Below are positions 7,997 through 17,638 of a stretch of DNA of 64,000 nt, piece by piece (the stretch's first letter is position 1; the number at the start of each line of letters is the position of its first letter). The notes beneath the pieces are model-generated. The model saw only the letters and a list, made by a program, of their open reading frames with translations, had not been told where the DNA came from and did no database searches. The DNA lies in NCBI RefSeq assembly GCF_030264295.1, contig NZ_CP127173.1, positions 6,207,501-6,271,500 on the forward strand. Direction: 5' to 3'. The DNA comes from Amycolatopsis nalaikhensis. GTDB taxonomy: Bacteria; Actinomycetota; Actinomycetes; Mycobacteriales; Pseudonocardiaceae. Both the position numbers and the translations under genes were made by a program.

Positions 7997-8104
7997 CGCG
8001 GCGGCTCGGCCCGGTGAGCGCGCGGCGGTTGCCGAGCGGCTGCCGGTGTCTGCCGCGCCTCCAGGGCAGCGCGGCAGCATCCGGCGCCGCCGTGCACCGC
8101 CAGC

Positions 8105-9856
8105 TCAGCGTGGCAGCTTCGTGAAAACCTCCACCCAGAACCGCTGCCGGTCGTCACTCACCCCGACCAAATACGTGGCCCGCAGCTTGGGCGGCAGCAA
8201 CGCCACCAGCCGCGCGACGACCTTCCGGTGCCTGCGCAACTGGGACAGCTCCGCGTTGGCGAGCACCCGGTGCACGACGTCGCTGCCGTCACCTCCTTCC
8301 GGCGACGCCGACTCCGACCGCAGCCGCTCCACCCAGCGGCCCGCCTGCCTGGCGAAGCTCGGCCAGACCGGTCACCTTGCGGTCCGCCAGCCGGTCGATC
8401 AGCGCGGTCAGCGGCACCGGTGCGTACTCGCCGTCGCCGAGGTAGATCGTCGCCTGCTCCAGCGGCAGCCCGCGCTCGTGCAGCTTGACCAGCCGCTCGA
8501 TGGTCCTCTTCGTGATCCACTCGCGGCCCTCGTCGTCGATGTCGTGCTTCCACCACTCCAGCACCGTTTCGGCGACGCCGCCGTACTTGCGGATCAGCCA
8601 CTCGTTCGCCGGGATGTCGCCCGGCTCGACCACCAGCGACGCCGTGAACCGGGTCGCCTGTGCGATGTTGTTGCGGGACACCAGGAGCTTGCGCCCCAGG
8701 TGGTAGGGTGGGTTCTGGATCGCCACCTGGGCGCGCAGGTTCTCGATCGGCCGCCCGGCGAGCGACCACTCCTGCGTGATCTCCATCAGCCGCGCGAACG
8801 CCGCCTTGTCCTTGGGGCGGTTGTACTCGTCCCAGACGATCGCCTTCGGCTCCCGGCCGGTGAACGGCCGCGCCATCAGGTTCTCCAGCGTGCCGTCCGA
8901 CGTCGGGATCGGCGCGCACAGGTCCTCGACGTTCGTCACCGGCAACGAAAAGTACAACGGGTCGCGGCCGAGCCCGCCCGGATCGTCTCGCGCACCACCT
9001 CCGTCTTGCCGCAGCCCGGCGGCCCCTGCAGCAGCACGCTCCAGCGGTTGCGCAGCGCCGCCCGCAGCACGCGCCGGACCGGATCCGGGACGGTGGCGGG
9101 GTTTCGGACGCCCAGCGCGTCGGCGAGGCGGCCGAGGATCTCGGCGGTGCGGTCCACGCGCTTGTCCGCCAGCCGCAGGCGCTCGCCGTTGACCAGCGGA
9201 AGCGCCCAGCGCAGCGGGAACTCCTCGCGGGCGAGCGCCAAGACGTGGTCCATCGTGCGCGGCGACAACAGCTCGCGCAGCTCCGGCCCGAGCGAGCTCC
9301 ACACCGCGAAGAACGCCGTCAGGTCCCAGTCGCGGTGACGCGCCGCGAGCGTCTCGCGCCACGCCGTGTCGTTGGCCGTCACCCGCACGGTCACCATCCG
9401 GTCCAGGATCGCGAGGTCGCTGCGCCGCGCCGACGTCTCGGCGAGCGATTCGTTGTCCGTCAGGAAGACGCCGACGCAGCCGAGCGCGCGCAGGTCGTAC
9501 TCGCCGAGCGTCCAGTTGCACGCGACCTGCATGAGCTGCGACTGGATCGTCTCCGCCGCCTGCTGCGAGTCGTCGATCAGCAGCACGAACGGCTTGCCCG
9601 GCCGCAGCTGGCTCATCACCAGCTGTCGCAGCACGAACTCGCCGTCCTCGCGCACCGGGGCGTTGACCAGCAGGTCGTCCGGCGTCAGGTTGGCGGCGGG
9701 CACGTACACCAGTTCGGTGCCGGGGTGCGCTTCGGCGATGTGCGAGAAGAACGTCGCGGTCTTGCCGATGCCGTGGGTGCCGAAGATCTGCCCGGTCTGG
9801 CCGATGTCGATCATCGCGTCGATGAAGCCGGCCAGCCGGGAGGGGGATGCGGTCAT
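8105..9856 (-). CDS. Double AAA+ ATPase, MoxR/dynein-like, with two compensating frameshifts
   Basis: The protein starts MTASPSRLAGF at 9856. The first AAA+ module has Walker A GTHGIGKT (residues 26-33) and Walker B FVLLIDD. The second has Walker A GPPGCGKT near residue 284 and Walker B KAIVWDEYNR, followed by NPPYHLGRKLL and a C-terminal helical part. The frame breaks near 8974, where a base is missing in a G/C run, and is restored near 8355 by one extra base. All three segments are protein-like and the total length (1752) is divisible by three, so one ~583-residue ATPase is the likely product. It overlaps the vWA gene by ATGA. AAA+/vWA pairs of this kind act as ATP-driven chaperones or remodelling machines. 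Client unknown. Confidence 0.75.
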
Positions 9857-11238
9857 CGGTGTCTTCCGGTCACGGGCCGCACGCGGTGGCAGGCCATGGG
9901 TGGGGTGTGCGCGTCGGGCCAGTCGTCGCCGCCCTCGGTGATCAGCCAGATCCACTTGTCCGGCTCGGCCGGCGTCACGGGCGGGGCGTACCCGTCGGTG
10001 AGCACGACGACGGCGTCCGGGCGGTCCTCGAAGTGCTTTCCCTCCACTGTGGACCGTCCCTCGACGTGGTCCACCACGGCCTGGAAGCTGGTGCCGCCCC
10101 CGCCACGCACCGGTTCGCCGGGCCGGAACGGCATCACCACGCCGTCGAAGGACAGCCAGTGCGCCTGCACGCCGTCGATCCCGCCGACCAGCTCGGTCAT
10201 CCAGTCCACCACGCTCGAGGGCATCGACCCGGACGTGTCGTAGGCGATGACCAGCACCTTGTCCCGCACCGGCCCGCGTCGCGACAGCATCGGCTCGTGG
10301 CCGAGCGCGGCCAGCACGGCGCCGCGTTTCTTCGGGTACACCAGCCGCTCGCCCTCGCGCAGCTTCGAGCCGAGCACGTCGACCAGCCATCGCTGCCACC
10401 AGTCGACCCGGCCGGTCCGGGCCGTCACGCCCCGCAGCACCCCCGCGCCGAGGTTGCCCCAGATTCGGCTCGCCGTCTCCTCGGTGCGGCCCATCAGGTC
10501 GAGCAGCTCCGACTCGGCGCCGACGTGACCGCGGCGGGCCGCCAGCAGCGCGTTCAGCAACGCCGACGACACGACCGCGTCGGCCGTCTCCCGGTCCGCC
10601 GGGACCCGGTGGGTCAGGTGGACGCACGACGGCGAAGGCACCGGCGGGTGCTTCATGCGCTTGAGTTCGGTGTAGACGGTCAAGTCAGTCTCGATGAAGT
10701 CGTTGTAGGCCAACGGTTCCAGGCCTTGGTTGGTGAGGTCTTCGACGTACCGCGCGTGGACGTCCGCGGGGTCGACGCCGACCGGTTTCCCGGCCAGCAT
10801 GGGAAGCTCCCGGCCCAACCGGACGATCGCGACGTGGTTGATCACGACCTCGGCCGCGAGGGTGAACACCGGGTCGTCGCGCAGCTCCGGCTCGGCGAAC
10901 AGGTGCCGGTGCACCAGGTGCCGGGCCTCGTGGAACAGCACGAACTTGACGCCGTCCAGCCCGATGCCGACGAAGAATCCCGGGTTGAAGAGCAGGAGGC
11001 ACGTGCCGTCGCCGGACGCGACGACGGCCGCGGTGTCGATCGCCGTCGTGGCGATCTGGTGACGGCACTTGGCGTACAGCCACGAGCCGACCACGGACTC
11101 GGCGAGCCCGAAGTCGAGCAGCGCGGCCTCCTTGAGGCGTTCCGCCTCGGCGATCACCGCGGCCGGGGCGGGCCGCCACTCCGCCAGCGCCCGCCGGTCG
11201 GTGAGGTCGACGACCGGCGGTCGTTTCCGGTCCTCCAT
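9853..11238 (-). CDS. Metallopeptidase-like plus vWA-domain protein (DUF2201 type)
   Basis: 461 residues; ATG at 11238 follows an AGGGGGAA site. The N-terminal region carries HEARH in FHEARHLVHRHL (near residue 103), a zinc-peptidase HExxH signature as in the DUF2201 N-terminal domain. The C-terminal region is a von Willebrand A domain with the MIDAS motif DTSGSM (near 335), a downstream GGGGTSF threonine and VLTDG. A metal-dependent adhesion site together with a partner AAA+ ATPase encoded immediately downstream (ATGA overlap) is the classic MoxR-vWA arrangement. Whether the peptidase part is active is unknown. It is divergent from tRNA-like RNA 3, whose 5' end is 24 bases upstream of this start. 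Confidence 0.85.
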   Translation of the reverse strand: MEDRKRPPVVDLTDRRALAEWRPAPAAVIAEAERLKEAALLDFGLAESVVGSWLYAKCRHQIATTAIDTAAVVASGDGTCLLLFNPGFFVGIGLDGVKFVLFHEARHLVHRHLFAEPELRDDPVFTLAAEVVINHVAIVRLGRELPMLAGKPVGVDPADVHARYVEDLTNQGLEPLAYNDFIETDLTVYTELKRMKHPPVPSPSCVHLTHRVPADRETADAVVSSALLNALLAARRGHVGAESELLDLMGRTEETASRIWGNLGAGVLRGVTARTGRVDWWQRWLVDVLGSKLREGERLVYPKKRGAVLAALGHEPMLSRRGPVRDKVLVIAYDTSGSMPSSVVDWMTELVGGIDGVQAHWLSFDGVVMPFRPGEPVRGGGGTSFQAVVDHVEGRSTVEGKHFEDRPDAVVVLTDGYAPPVTPAEPDKWIWLITEGGDDWPDAHTPPMACHRVRPVTGRHR

Positions 11239-11262
11239 GGTTCCCCCTGTAGCATCCGGGCC

Positions 11263-11337
11263 GACGGGTCGTAGCGCAGAGGCAGTCGCACCTCCCTGCA
11301 AGGAGGGACACGCTGGTTCGAATCCAGCCGCCCGTCG
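11263..11337 (+). ncRNA. tRNA-like RNA 3, anticodon-position GCA
   Basis: 75 bases with the same plan as RNAs 1 and 2. The acceptor GACGGG (11263-11268) pairs with CCCGTC (11331-11336), T11269 is bulged, and CG (11270-11271) pairs with CG (11329-11330), giving 8 bp. The TAGCGCAGAGGCAG core is identical; the D-stem loses one pair (C-T). The anticodon stem CCTCC/GGAGG closes a loop of only six bases, CTGCAA, with GCA (Cys) at the anticodon position. The T-arm is perfect with loop TTCGAAT. A TAGCAT -10-like box lies at 11250-11255. The RNA is squeezed between the vWA gene start (divergent) and the end of a convergent gene two bases past its 3' end. Confidence 0.72.
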
Positions 11338-11338
11338 C

Positions 11339-12172
11339 TCACACCCGCGCGACGGCGCCGCTTGTGACCACCAGTTCAGGCACGGTTCCGGCGAACGTCG
11401 GCAGCAGCTGCGCGAGCACCGCCCACGCGTCCGCGTTCGCCGCGAGTTCGGCGCGCACCAGCGGCGCCAGCGTGGCGGCGGCCTCGCCCACCCGCCGCGG
11501 GAACAGCTGGGCGCCGAGGTGGAACACCTCCAGCACGGTCCGCGGCGGCCGGCCGCGCTCGACGTACTCCCGCGGTTCGACGATGCCCGACTTGCGGAAC
11601 CTCGTCACGAACTTGGGGTGCGGGCAGAACCGCGCCCGCAGCGCCGTCGGGCAGTCGATCCGCTCGCCCAGGGCCCAGCGCGCGTAGCCGGGCAGCGGCT
11701 CCACCTCGTCCGCTTCGGCGACGTCGGACCAGTCGGGCTTGCTGACGGCTCGCGCCGCCACCCGGGCCGAGCCCATCGTCCGGGCTTCGCGCAACCCGCC
11801 GATCAGCCCCCGCGGGTGGACCGGAATGTCCGGTTCCGCGTGCGAGCAGTACCGGTGCCCGCAGTCGACCCGCACGGGCAACGGCCCGTCCCCGGCACCG
11901 AACGGCAGGCCGCGCAGGATGTCGCGCTTGACGGCGTCGCCGACGTGGGGCTGGTGGAAGATCCGCCGGTTCGTGTCGGGATCGTCCTGTTCGAGCATCC
12001 ACAGCAGAACGGACCGCGGTGCGTCCACGCGGCCGAGCCGCCAGACGGCGTCCTCGTCGCCGACCGGGACCGGCTCGCCGATCCCGAGCCGCCGCGTCAC
12101 GTCGGCCGCGTCGCCGGGATCGATGAGCGTGAGCAGGAAACGCACTCCTGGCTCGGCACCGCGACTGGTCAC
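11339..12172 (-). CDS. Uncharacterised protein next to tRNA-like RNA 3
   Basis: 277 residues from a GTG at 12172; the start is uncertain because no good ribosome site is visible. I do not recognise a family. The sequence is globular, with no signal peptide or membrane segment. It contains a Cys/His-bearing segment (VDCGHRYCSHAEPDI) and helical stretches (SVLLWMLEQDDPDTNRRIF and, near the C-terminus, AAATLAPLVRAELAANADAW) that could be HEAT/ARM-like. It ends two bases from the tRNA-like RNA 3 3' end, in the opposite orientation. Proximity makes it a candidate member of the RNA/AAA+/vWA locus, but nothing in the sequence proves this. Confidence 0.7.
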   Translation of the reverse strand: MTSRGAEPGVRFLLTLIDPGDAADVTRRLGIGEPVPVGDEDAVWRLGRVDAPRSVLLWMLEQDDPDTNRRIFHQPHVGDAVKRDILRGLPFGAGDGPLPVRVDCGHRYCSHAEPDIPVHPRGLIGGLREARTMGSARVAARAVSKPDWSDVAEADEVEPLPGYARWALGERIDCPTALRARFCPHPKFVTRFRKSGIVEPREYVERGRPPRTVLEVFHLGAQLFPRRVGEAAATLAPLVRAELAANADAWAVLAQLLPTFAGTVPELVVTSGAVARV

Positions 12173-12384
12173 GACGGCGAGTATCGCAGAACGGGTGGCG
12201 GGCTCGCGCCGGGTTTACCGCGCGGGCAACTGGCCCGCCGCGAGGACGAAAGTCACTTCGGAGCGTGACATTGTCCCGGTGATCGCCTCGGCTCGTTCGC
12301 CGAAGCTGGACAGCGTGCGGCGGACACCAGGGTGGTGTCGCGGCGCGGCGAACCCGCCGGGCCGGACCGCCCGGAGGAGTCACG

Positions 12385-15300
12385 TTGTCCACTCGGCCAG
12401 TTCCCGCGAACGACCAGGTTCCCGGTCACGGTCCGCTGCTCGGCGTCCGCCGGTTCCTGACCAAGGAGACCGTCGGGGACCACGGGCGGACCCTGCACCA
12501 GATCGACCCGAACGCCTGGGAGTCCTTCTACCGCGACCGGTGGAGCTACGACCGCGTCGTGCGCTCCACCCACGGCGTCAACTGCACCGGGTCGTGCTCG
12601 TGGAACGTCTTCGTCAAGGACGACCTGATCACCTGGGAGCACCAGGCCACCGACTACCCGACGACCGGCCCGGACAGCCCGGACTACGAGCCGCGCGGCT
12701 GTCCCCGCGGCGCGTCCTTCTCCTGGTACGAGTACTCGCCGTCGCGGGTGCGGTACCCGTACGTGCGCGGCTCGCTGCTCACCATGTTCCGCGCCGGCCT
12801 GAAGCGGTTCGGCGACCCGGTGCTGGCGTGGGCGGACATCGTCGAGGACCCGCGAAAGGCCGAGGCCTACAAGGGGCAGCGCGGCCGCGGCGGGTTCCTG
12901 CGGGCCACCTTCGACGAGGCCACCACGATGGTGGCCGCCGCGCACGTCTACACGACCAAGACCTTCGGGCCCGACCGCGTCGTCGGGTTCTCGCCGATCC
13001 CGGCGATGTCGATGGCGTCCTTCGCCGCGGGCACCCGCTACCACGCGCTGCTCGGCGGCACGCTCCTGTCGTTCTACGACTGGTACGCCGACCTGCCCGT
13101 CGCCTCCCCGCAGGTGTGGGGCGACCAGACCGACGTCCCCGAGGCCGGTGACTGGTGGAACGCCACCTACCTGGTCATGTGGGGCTCCAACATCCCGGTG
13201 ACGCGCACGCCGGACGCGCACTTCCTCGCCGAGGCCCGCTACCGCGGCACCAAGGTCGTCGCGGTCAGCCCCGACTACGCCGACAACGTCAAGTTCGCCG
13301 ACGACTGGCTGGCCCCGCACCCCGGCACCGACGGCGCGCTCGCGATGGCCATGGGTCACGTCGTGCTCACCGAGTTCTTCCGCGAGCGCGAGGTCCCGTA
13401 CTTCACCGACTACGTGCGGTCCTACACCGACCTGCCGTTCCTGGTGACGCTGCGGGAACGCGAGCCGGGCGTGTACGCCACCGACCGGTTCCTCACCGCC
13501 GCCGACCTGGGTGACACCACCGAAAGCGCGCAGCACAAGACCGTCCTGCTCGACGACGCCACCGGCGAACCCGCCGTGCCCAACGGCTCGCTCGGGTTCC
13601 GGTACGGCGCCGAGGGCGAAGGCCGCTGGAACCTCGACCTCGGCGACGTCGTGCCCGCGCTCGGCGTGCTCGGCCACGCCACCGGGCAGGTCGCCGTCGA
13701 CCTCGCCCGCTTCGACGTCGGCGAGACCGAGGGCGGGGCCACCATGCGCCGCGGCGTCCCGGTCGTGCGCGTCGGCGAGCACCTGGTCACCGGCGTGTTC
13801 GACCTGGTCATGGCCCAGTACGGCGTGCGCCGCGGCGACCTGCCCGGCGAGTGGCCGTCCGGCTACGACGACGCCGAAGCCCCGCACACCCCGGCGTGGC
13901 AGGAGCGGATCACCGGCGTCCCCGCGGCGCTGGCGGCGAAGATGGGGCGCGAGTTCGCCCGCAACGCCGAGCGCAGCCGCGGCCGGTCGCTGATCGCGCT
14001 CGGCGCGGGCGCGAACCAGTGGTTCCACTCCGACATGACCTACCGCGCGTTCATCGCGCTGGTCACCCTCACCGGCTGCCAGGGCGTCAACGGCGGCGGC
14101 TGGGCGCACTACGTCGGCCAGGAGAAGGCCCGCCCGGTCACCGGGCAGCAGCACCTGAGCTTCGCCTTCGACTGGCAGCGGCCGATGCGCCACCAGGCGA
14201 GCACGCCGTTCTGGTACCTGCACACCGACCAGTGGCGCTACGAGAAGGTGCCCGCCGACGAGCTCGCGTCCCCGCTCGGGCAGGGCAGGCTCGCCGGGAT
14301 GACGTTCGCCGACACCGTCGCGGCCGCCCAGCGGATGGGCTGGTCGCCGGGGCACCCGGCGTTCGACCGCAACCCGCTCGACCTGACCGACGAGGCCGCG
14401 GCCGCCGGGGTGAGCACGGCCGAGCACATCGTCAACGAGCTGCGGGCAGGACGGCTGCACGCGGTCGCCGACGACCCCGACGACCCGGCGAACTTCCCCC
14501 GCTGCCTGACGCTGTGGCGGGCCAACCTGCTCGGCTCGTCCGGCAAGGGCAACGAGTTCTTCATGAAGCACCTGCTCGGCGTCGAATCGCTGGCCTCGGC
14601 CGACGAGTGCGGCCCGGACGAGCGGCCCCGCGACGTCGCGTGGCGGGACGAGGCGCCCACCGGCAAGCTCGACCTGCTCACCGCGATCGACTTCCGGATG
14701 ACCAACACCGGCCTGCACGCCGACGTCGTGCTGCCCGCCGCGACCTGGTACGAGAAGCACGACATCTCCACGACCGACATGCACCCGTTCGTGCACGCCT
14801 TCTCGCCGGCGGTCGCCCCGCCCGGCGAGGTCCGCACCGACTACGACGCCTTCCTGTCGCTCGCGGACAAGGTCGGCGAGCTCGCGGTCACCCACCTCGG
14901 CACCCGCCGCGACGTCCTGGCCGCGCCGCTGCAGCACGACACTCCCGACGAGCTGGCGACGCCGTCGGGCCGGGTGCGCGACTGGCGCCACGGTGAGTGC
15001 GAGCCGATCCCGGGCGTGACCATGCCGAAGCTGGTCGAGGTCGAGCGCGACTACACGCTCATCGGCGCCAAGATGCGCGCGGTCGGCCCGCTGCTGGACA
15101 AGCTCGGCACCACGACCAAGGGCATCACCGTGGACGTCACGCCGGAGCTGGAGTACCTGCGCCGCCAGAACGGCGTCGTGACCGAAGGCCCGTTCGCGGG
15201 TCGGCCGTCACTGTCCACAGCGGACCGGATGTGCGAGGCGATCCTCGCCCTGTCCGGCACCACCAACGGCCGGGTCGCGCACGAAGGCTTCCTGCAGCTG

Positions 15301-16074
15301 GAAAAGCGGACCGGGCAGCCGTTCACCGACCTCGTCGAAGGCCACGAGGAGCACCACGTCACCTACGCGGCCACGCAGGAGGCGCCGCAGCCGGTGATCA
15401 CGAGCCCGGAGTGGTCCGGCTCGGAGAAGGGCGGCCGCCGGTACTCGCCGTTCACCATCAACGTCGAGCGGCGCAAGCCCTGGCACACGCTCACCGGGCG
15501 GCAGCACTTCTTCGTCGAGCACGACTGGGTCGCCGAGCTCGGCGAGCACCTGCCCGGCTACCGGCCGCCGCTGAACATGGCCCGCCACTTCGGCAAGCCC
15601 GGCGAGCTCGCCGACGGCGGCGTAACCGTCCGGTTCCTCACCCCGCACGCGAAGTGGTCGGTGCACTCGATGTACCACGACAACGAGCTGATGCTCGCGC
15701 TTTCCCGCGGCGGGCCGGTGATCTGGATGAGCGTCGAGGACGCCGCCAAGATCGGCGTCGCCGACAACGACTGGGTCGAGGCGGTCAACCGCAACGGCGT
15801 CGTCGTCGCGCGCGCGGTGGTCAGCCACCGGATGCCCGAGGGCACGGTGTTCCAGTACCACTCGCCCGAGCGCACGGTGAACGTCCCGAAGACGGAAAAA
15901 ACCGGAAAGCGCGGCGGCTACCACAACTCGATGACCCGGCTGCTGGTCAAGCCGACGCACCTCGCGGGCGGGCACGCCCAGCTGACCTACGCCTTCAACT
16001 ACTACGGCCCCATCGGCAGCCAGCGTGACGAGATCACCGTGATCCGGCGGCGCAGCCAGGAAGTGGAGTACTGA
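12385..16074 (+). CDS. narG: Respiratory nitrate reductase alpha subunit
   Basis: 1229 residues, the usual NarG length. Start TTG 12385 is set by GGAGGAG five bases upstream. The N-terminal FS0 iron-sulfur ligands are in HGVNCTGSCSW (near residue 63). The molybdenum-ligand region FYDWYADLP (Asp near 231) is followed by WGDQTDVPE and SNIPVTRTPDAHF, all typical of membrane-bound nitrate reductase. It reduces nitrate to nitrite at a bis-MGD molybdenum centre on the cytoplasmic face, taking electrons from NarH. It is the first gene of narGHJI, with narH starting two bases after its stop. It implies anaerobic or microaerobic respiration with nitrate. Confidence 0.97.
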   Translation: MSTRPVPANDQVPGHGPLLGVRRFLTKETVGDHGRTLHQIDPNAWESFYRDRWSYDRVVRSTHGVNCTGSCSWNVFVKDDLITWEHQATDYPTTGPDSPDYEPRGCPRGASFSWYEYSPSRVRYPYVRGSLLTMFRAGLKRFGDPVLAWADIVEDPRKAEAYKGQRGRGGFLRATFDEATTMVAAAHVYTTKTFGPDRVVGFSPIPAMSMASFAAGTRYHALLGGTLLSFYDWYADLPVASPQVWGDQTDVPEAGDWWNATYLVMWGSNIPVTRTPDAHFLAEARYRGTKVVAVSPDYADNVKFADDWLAPHPGTDGALAMAMGHVVLTEFFREREVPYFTDYVRSYTDLPFLVTLREREPGVYATDRFLTAADLGDTTESAQHKTVLLDDATGEPAVPNGSLGFRYGAEGEGRWNLDLGDVVPALGVLGHATGQVAVDLARFDVGETEGGATMRRGVPVVRVGEHLVTGVFDLVMAQYGVRRGDLPGEWPSGYDDAEAPHTPAWQERITGVPAALAAKMGREFARNAERSRGRSLIALGAGANQWFHSDMTYRAFIALVTLTGCQGVNGGGWAHYVGQEKARPVTGQQHLSFAFDWQRPMRHQASTPFWYLHTDQWRYEKVPADELASPLGQGRLAGMTFADTVAAAQRMGWSPGHPAFDRNPLDLTDEAAAAGVSTAEHIVNELRAGRLHAVADDPDDPANFPRCLTLWRANLLGSSGKGNEFFMKHLLGVESLASADECGPDERPRDVAWRDEAPTGKLDLLTAIDFRMTNTGLHADVVLPAATWYEKHDISTTDMHPFVHAFSPAVAPPGEVRTDYDAFLSLADKVGELAVTHLGTRRDVLAAPLQHDTPDELATPSGRVRDWRHGECEPIPGVTMPKLVEVERDYTLIGAKMRAVGPLLDKLGTTTKGITVDVTPELEYLRRQNGVVTEGPFAGRPSLSTADRMCEAILALSGTTNGRVAHEGFLQLEKRTGQPFTDLVEGHEEHHVTYAATQEAPQPVITSPEWSGSEKGGRRYSPFTINVERRKPWHTLTGRQHFFVEHDWVAELGEHLPGYRPPLNMARHFGKPGELADGGVTVRFLTPHAKWSVHSMYHDNELMLALSRGGPVIWMSVEDAAKIGVADNDWVEAVNRNGVVVARAVVSHRMPEGTVFQYHSPERTVNVPKTEKTGKRGGYHNSMTRLLVKPTHLAGGHAQLTYAFNYYGPIGSQRDEITVIRRRSQEVEY

Positions 16075-16075
16075 C

Positions 16076-17638
16076 ATGCGCATCCGCGCTCAAGTGGCGA
16101 TGGTGATGAACCTCGACAAGTGCATCGGCTGCCACACGTGTTCGGTCACCTGCAAGCAGACGTGGACGAACCGCGAAGGCACCGAGTACGTCTGGTTCAA
16201 CAACGTCGAGACGAAACCCGGCATCGGCTACCCGAAGCACTACGAAGACCAAGAACGCTGGAAGGGCGGCTGGAAGCTGGACGCCAAGGGCCGCCTGGTC
16301 CTGCGCTCCGGCGGTCGCGTGAAGCGGCTGTCGCGGATCTTCGCCAACCCGGACCTGCCGACGCTCGAGGACTACTACGAGCCCGCGACCTTCGACAAGG
16401 ACGTCCTCGTCGACGCTCCCGCGGGGCTGACCGACACGCCGGTCAAGCGGCCGCGGTCGGCGCTCACCGGCGAGCCGATGAGCCTGGAGTGGGGCGCCAA
16501 CTGGGAAGACGGCCTCGGTGGCGCCCACGAGCGCGCCGGCACCGACCCGAACCTCACCGCGATGGACCCGGAAGCGGCCGCCCGGGTGAAGTTCGAGTTC
16601 GAGAAGACCTTCATGTTCCACCTGCCCCGGATCTGCGAGCACTGCCTCAACCCCGCGTGCGTCTCGGCGTGCCCGTCGGGCGCGATGTACAAGCGGGAAG
16701 AGGACGGCATCGTCCTGGTCGACCAGGACCGCTGCCGCGGCTGGCGGATGTGCGTGAGCGCGTGCCCGTACAAGAAGGTCTACGTCAACCACGCCACCGG
16801 CAAGGCCGAGAAGTGCACCTTCTGCTTCCCGCGCATCGAGGCCGGGCAGCCGACCATCTGCTCGGAGACCTGCGTCGGCCGGTTGCGCTACCTCGGCCTG
16901 GTCTTCTACGACGAGGACGCCGTGCTCGCCGCCGCGTCCGTCGAGGACGAGCGCGAACTGCTCGCCGCGCAGCGGGACGTCTTCCTCGACCCGCACGACC
17001 CGGAGACCGTCCGCCTGGCCACCGAAGCGGGGCTGCCCGAAGAGTGGATCCTCGCCGCGCAGGCGTCGCCGGTGTGGCGGCTGATCAGCGAGTACCGGAT
17101 CGCGCTGCCGCTGCACCCGGAGTACCGCACGCTGCCGATGGTCTGGTACGTCCCGCCGCTGTCGCCGGTGCTGGACGCCGTCGGCGCGGCCGGGCGCGAC
17201 GACACCGACGCCGACGACGTCTTCCACACCATCCGCGACCTGCGGATCCCGGTGGAGTACCTGGCCGAGCTGTTCACCGCGGGCGACGCCGACGCGGTGG
17301 CCGGCGTGCTGATGAAGCTGGCGGCGATGCGCTCCTACATGCGGGCCCGCACCCTCGACGGCACCGTCGCCGAGGAGATCTGCGACGCCGTGGGCATGCC
17401 GGGGGAGCGGATCGAGGCGATGTACCGGCTGCTCGCGATCGCCAAGTACGACGAGCGGTACGTCATCCCTGCCGCGTACACCAAGGCCGCCGCCGAGCTG
17501 GAGGCCCAGGCGGCGTCCACTTCGGACTGCTCGCTCGACTGCGCGGGCGGCCCGGGGATGACCGAGCCCGCCGCCCTCGTCTCGCGCCGCTCCGACGGCC
17601 GGATCGGGCTGTCCATCGACCCGGCGGGTGCGTCATGA
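16076..17638 (+). CDS. narH: Respiratory nitrate reductase beta subunit
   Basis: 520 residues. Four iron-sulfur clusters are indicated: CIGCHTCSVTCKQTW near the N-terminus, CEHCLNPACVSACPSG, CRGWRMCVSACPYKK (Trp in place of one Cys, the mark of the 3Fe-4S cluster) and CTFCFPRIEAG with CSETC. The subunit passes electrons from the NarI haems to NarG. It begins directly behind narG and overlaps narJ by ATGA. The C-terminal helical half (DADAVAGVLMKLAAMRSYMRAR) matches the family. Confidence 0.97.
   Translation: MRIRAQVAMVMNLDKCIGCHTCSVTCKQTWTNREGTEYVWFNNVETKPGIGYPKHYEDQERWKGGWKLDAKGRLVLRSGGRVKRLSRIFANPDLPTLEDYYEPATFDKDVLVDAPAGLTDTPVKRPRSALTGEPMSLEWGANWEDGLGGAHERAGTDPNLTAMDPEAAARVKFEFEKTFMFHLPRICEHCLNPACVSACPSGAMYKREEDGIVLVDQDRCRGWRMCVSACPYKKVYVNHATGKAEKCTFCFPRIEAGQPTICSETCVGRLRYLGLVFYDEDAVLAAASVEDERELLAAQRDVFLDPHDPETVRLATEAGLPEEWILAAQASPVWRLISEYRIALPLHPEYRTLPMVWYVPPLSPVLDAVGAAGRDDTDADDVFHTIRDLRIPVEYLAELFTAGDADAVAGVLMKLAAMRSYMRARTLDGTVAEEICDAVGMPGERIEAMYRLLAIAKYDERYVIPAAYTKAAAELEAQAASTSDCSLDCAGGPGMTEPAALVSRRSDGRIGLSIDPAGAS

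Noticed and set aside
12253..14991. 912-residue minus-strand frame opposite narG
   Set aside because: Antisense shadow; narG on the plus strand has all family motifs.
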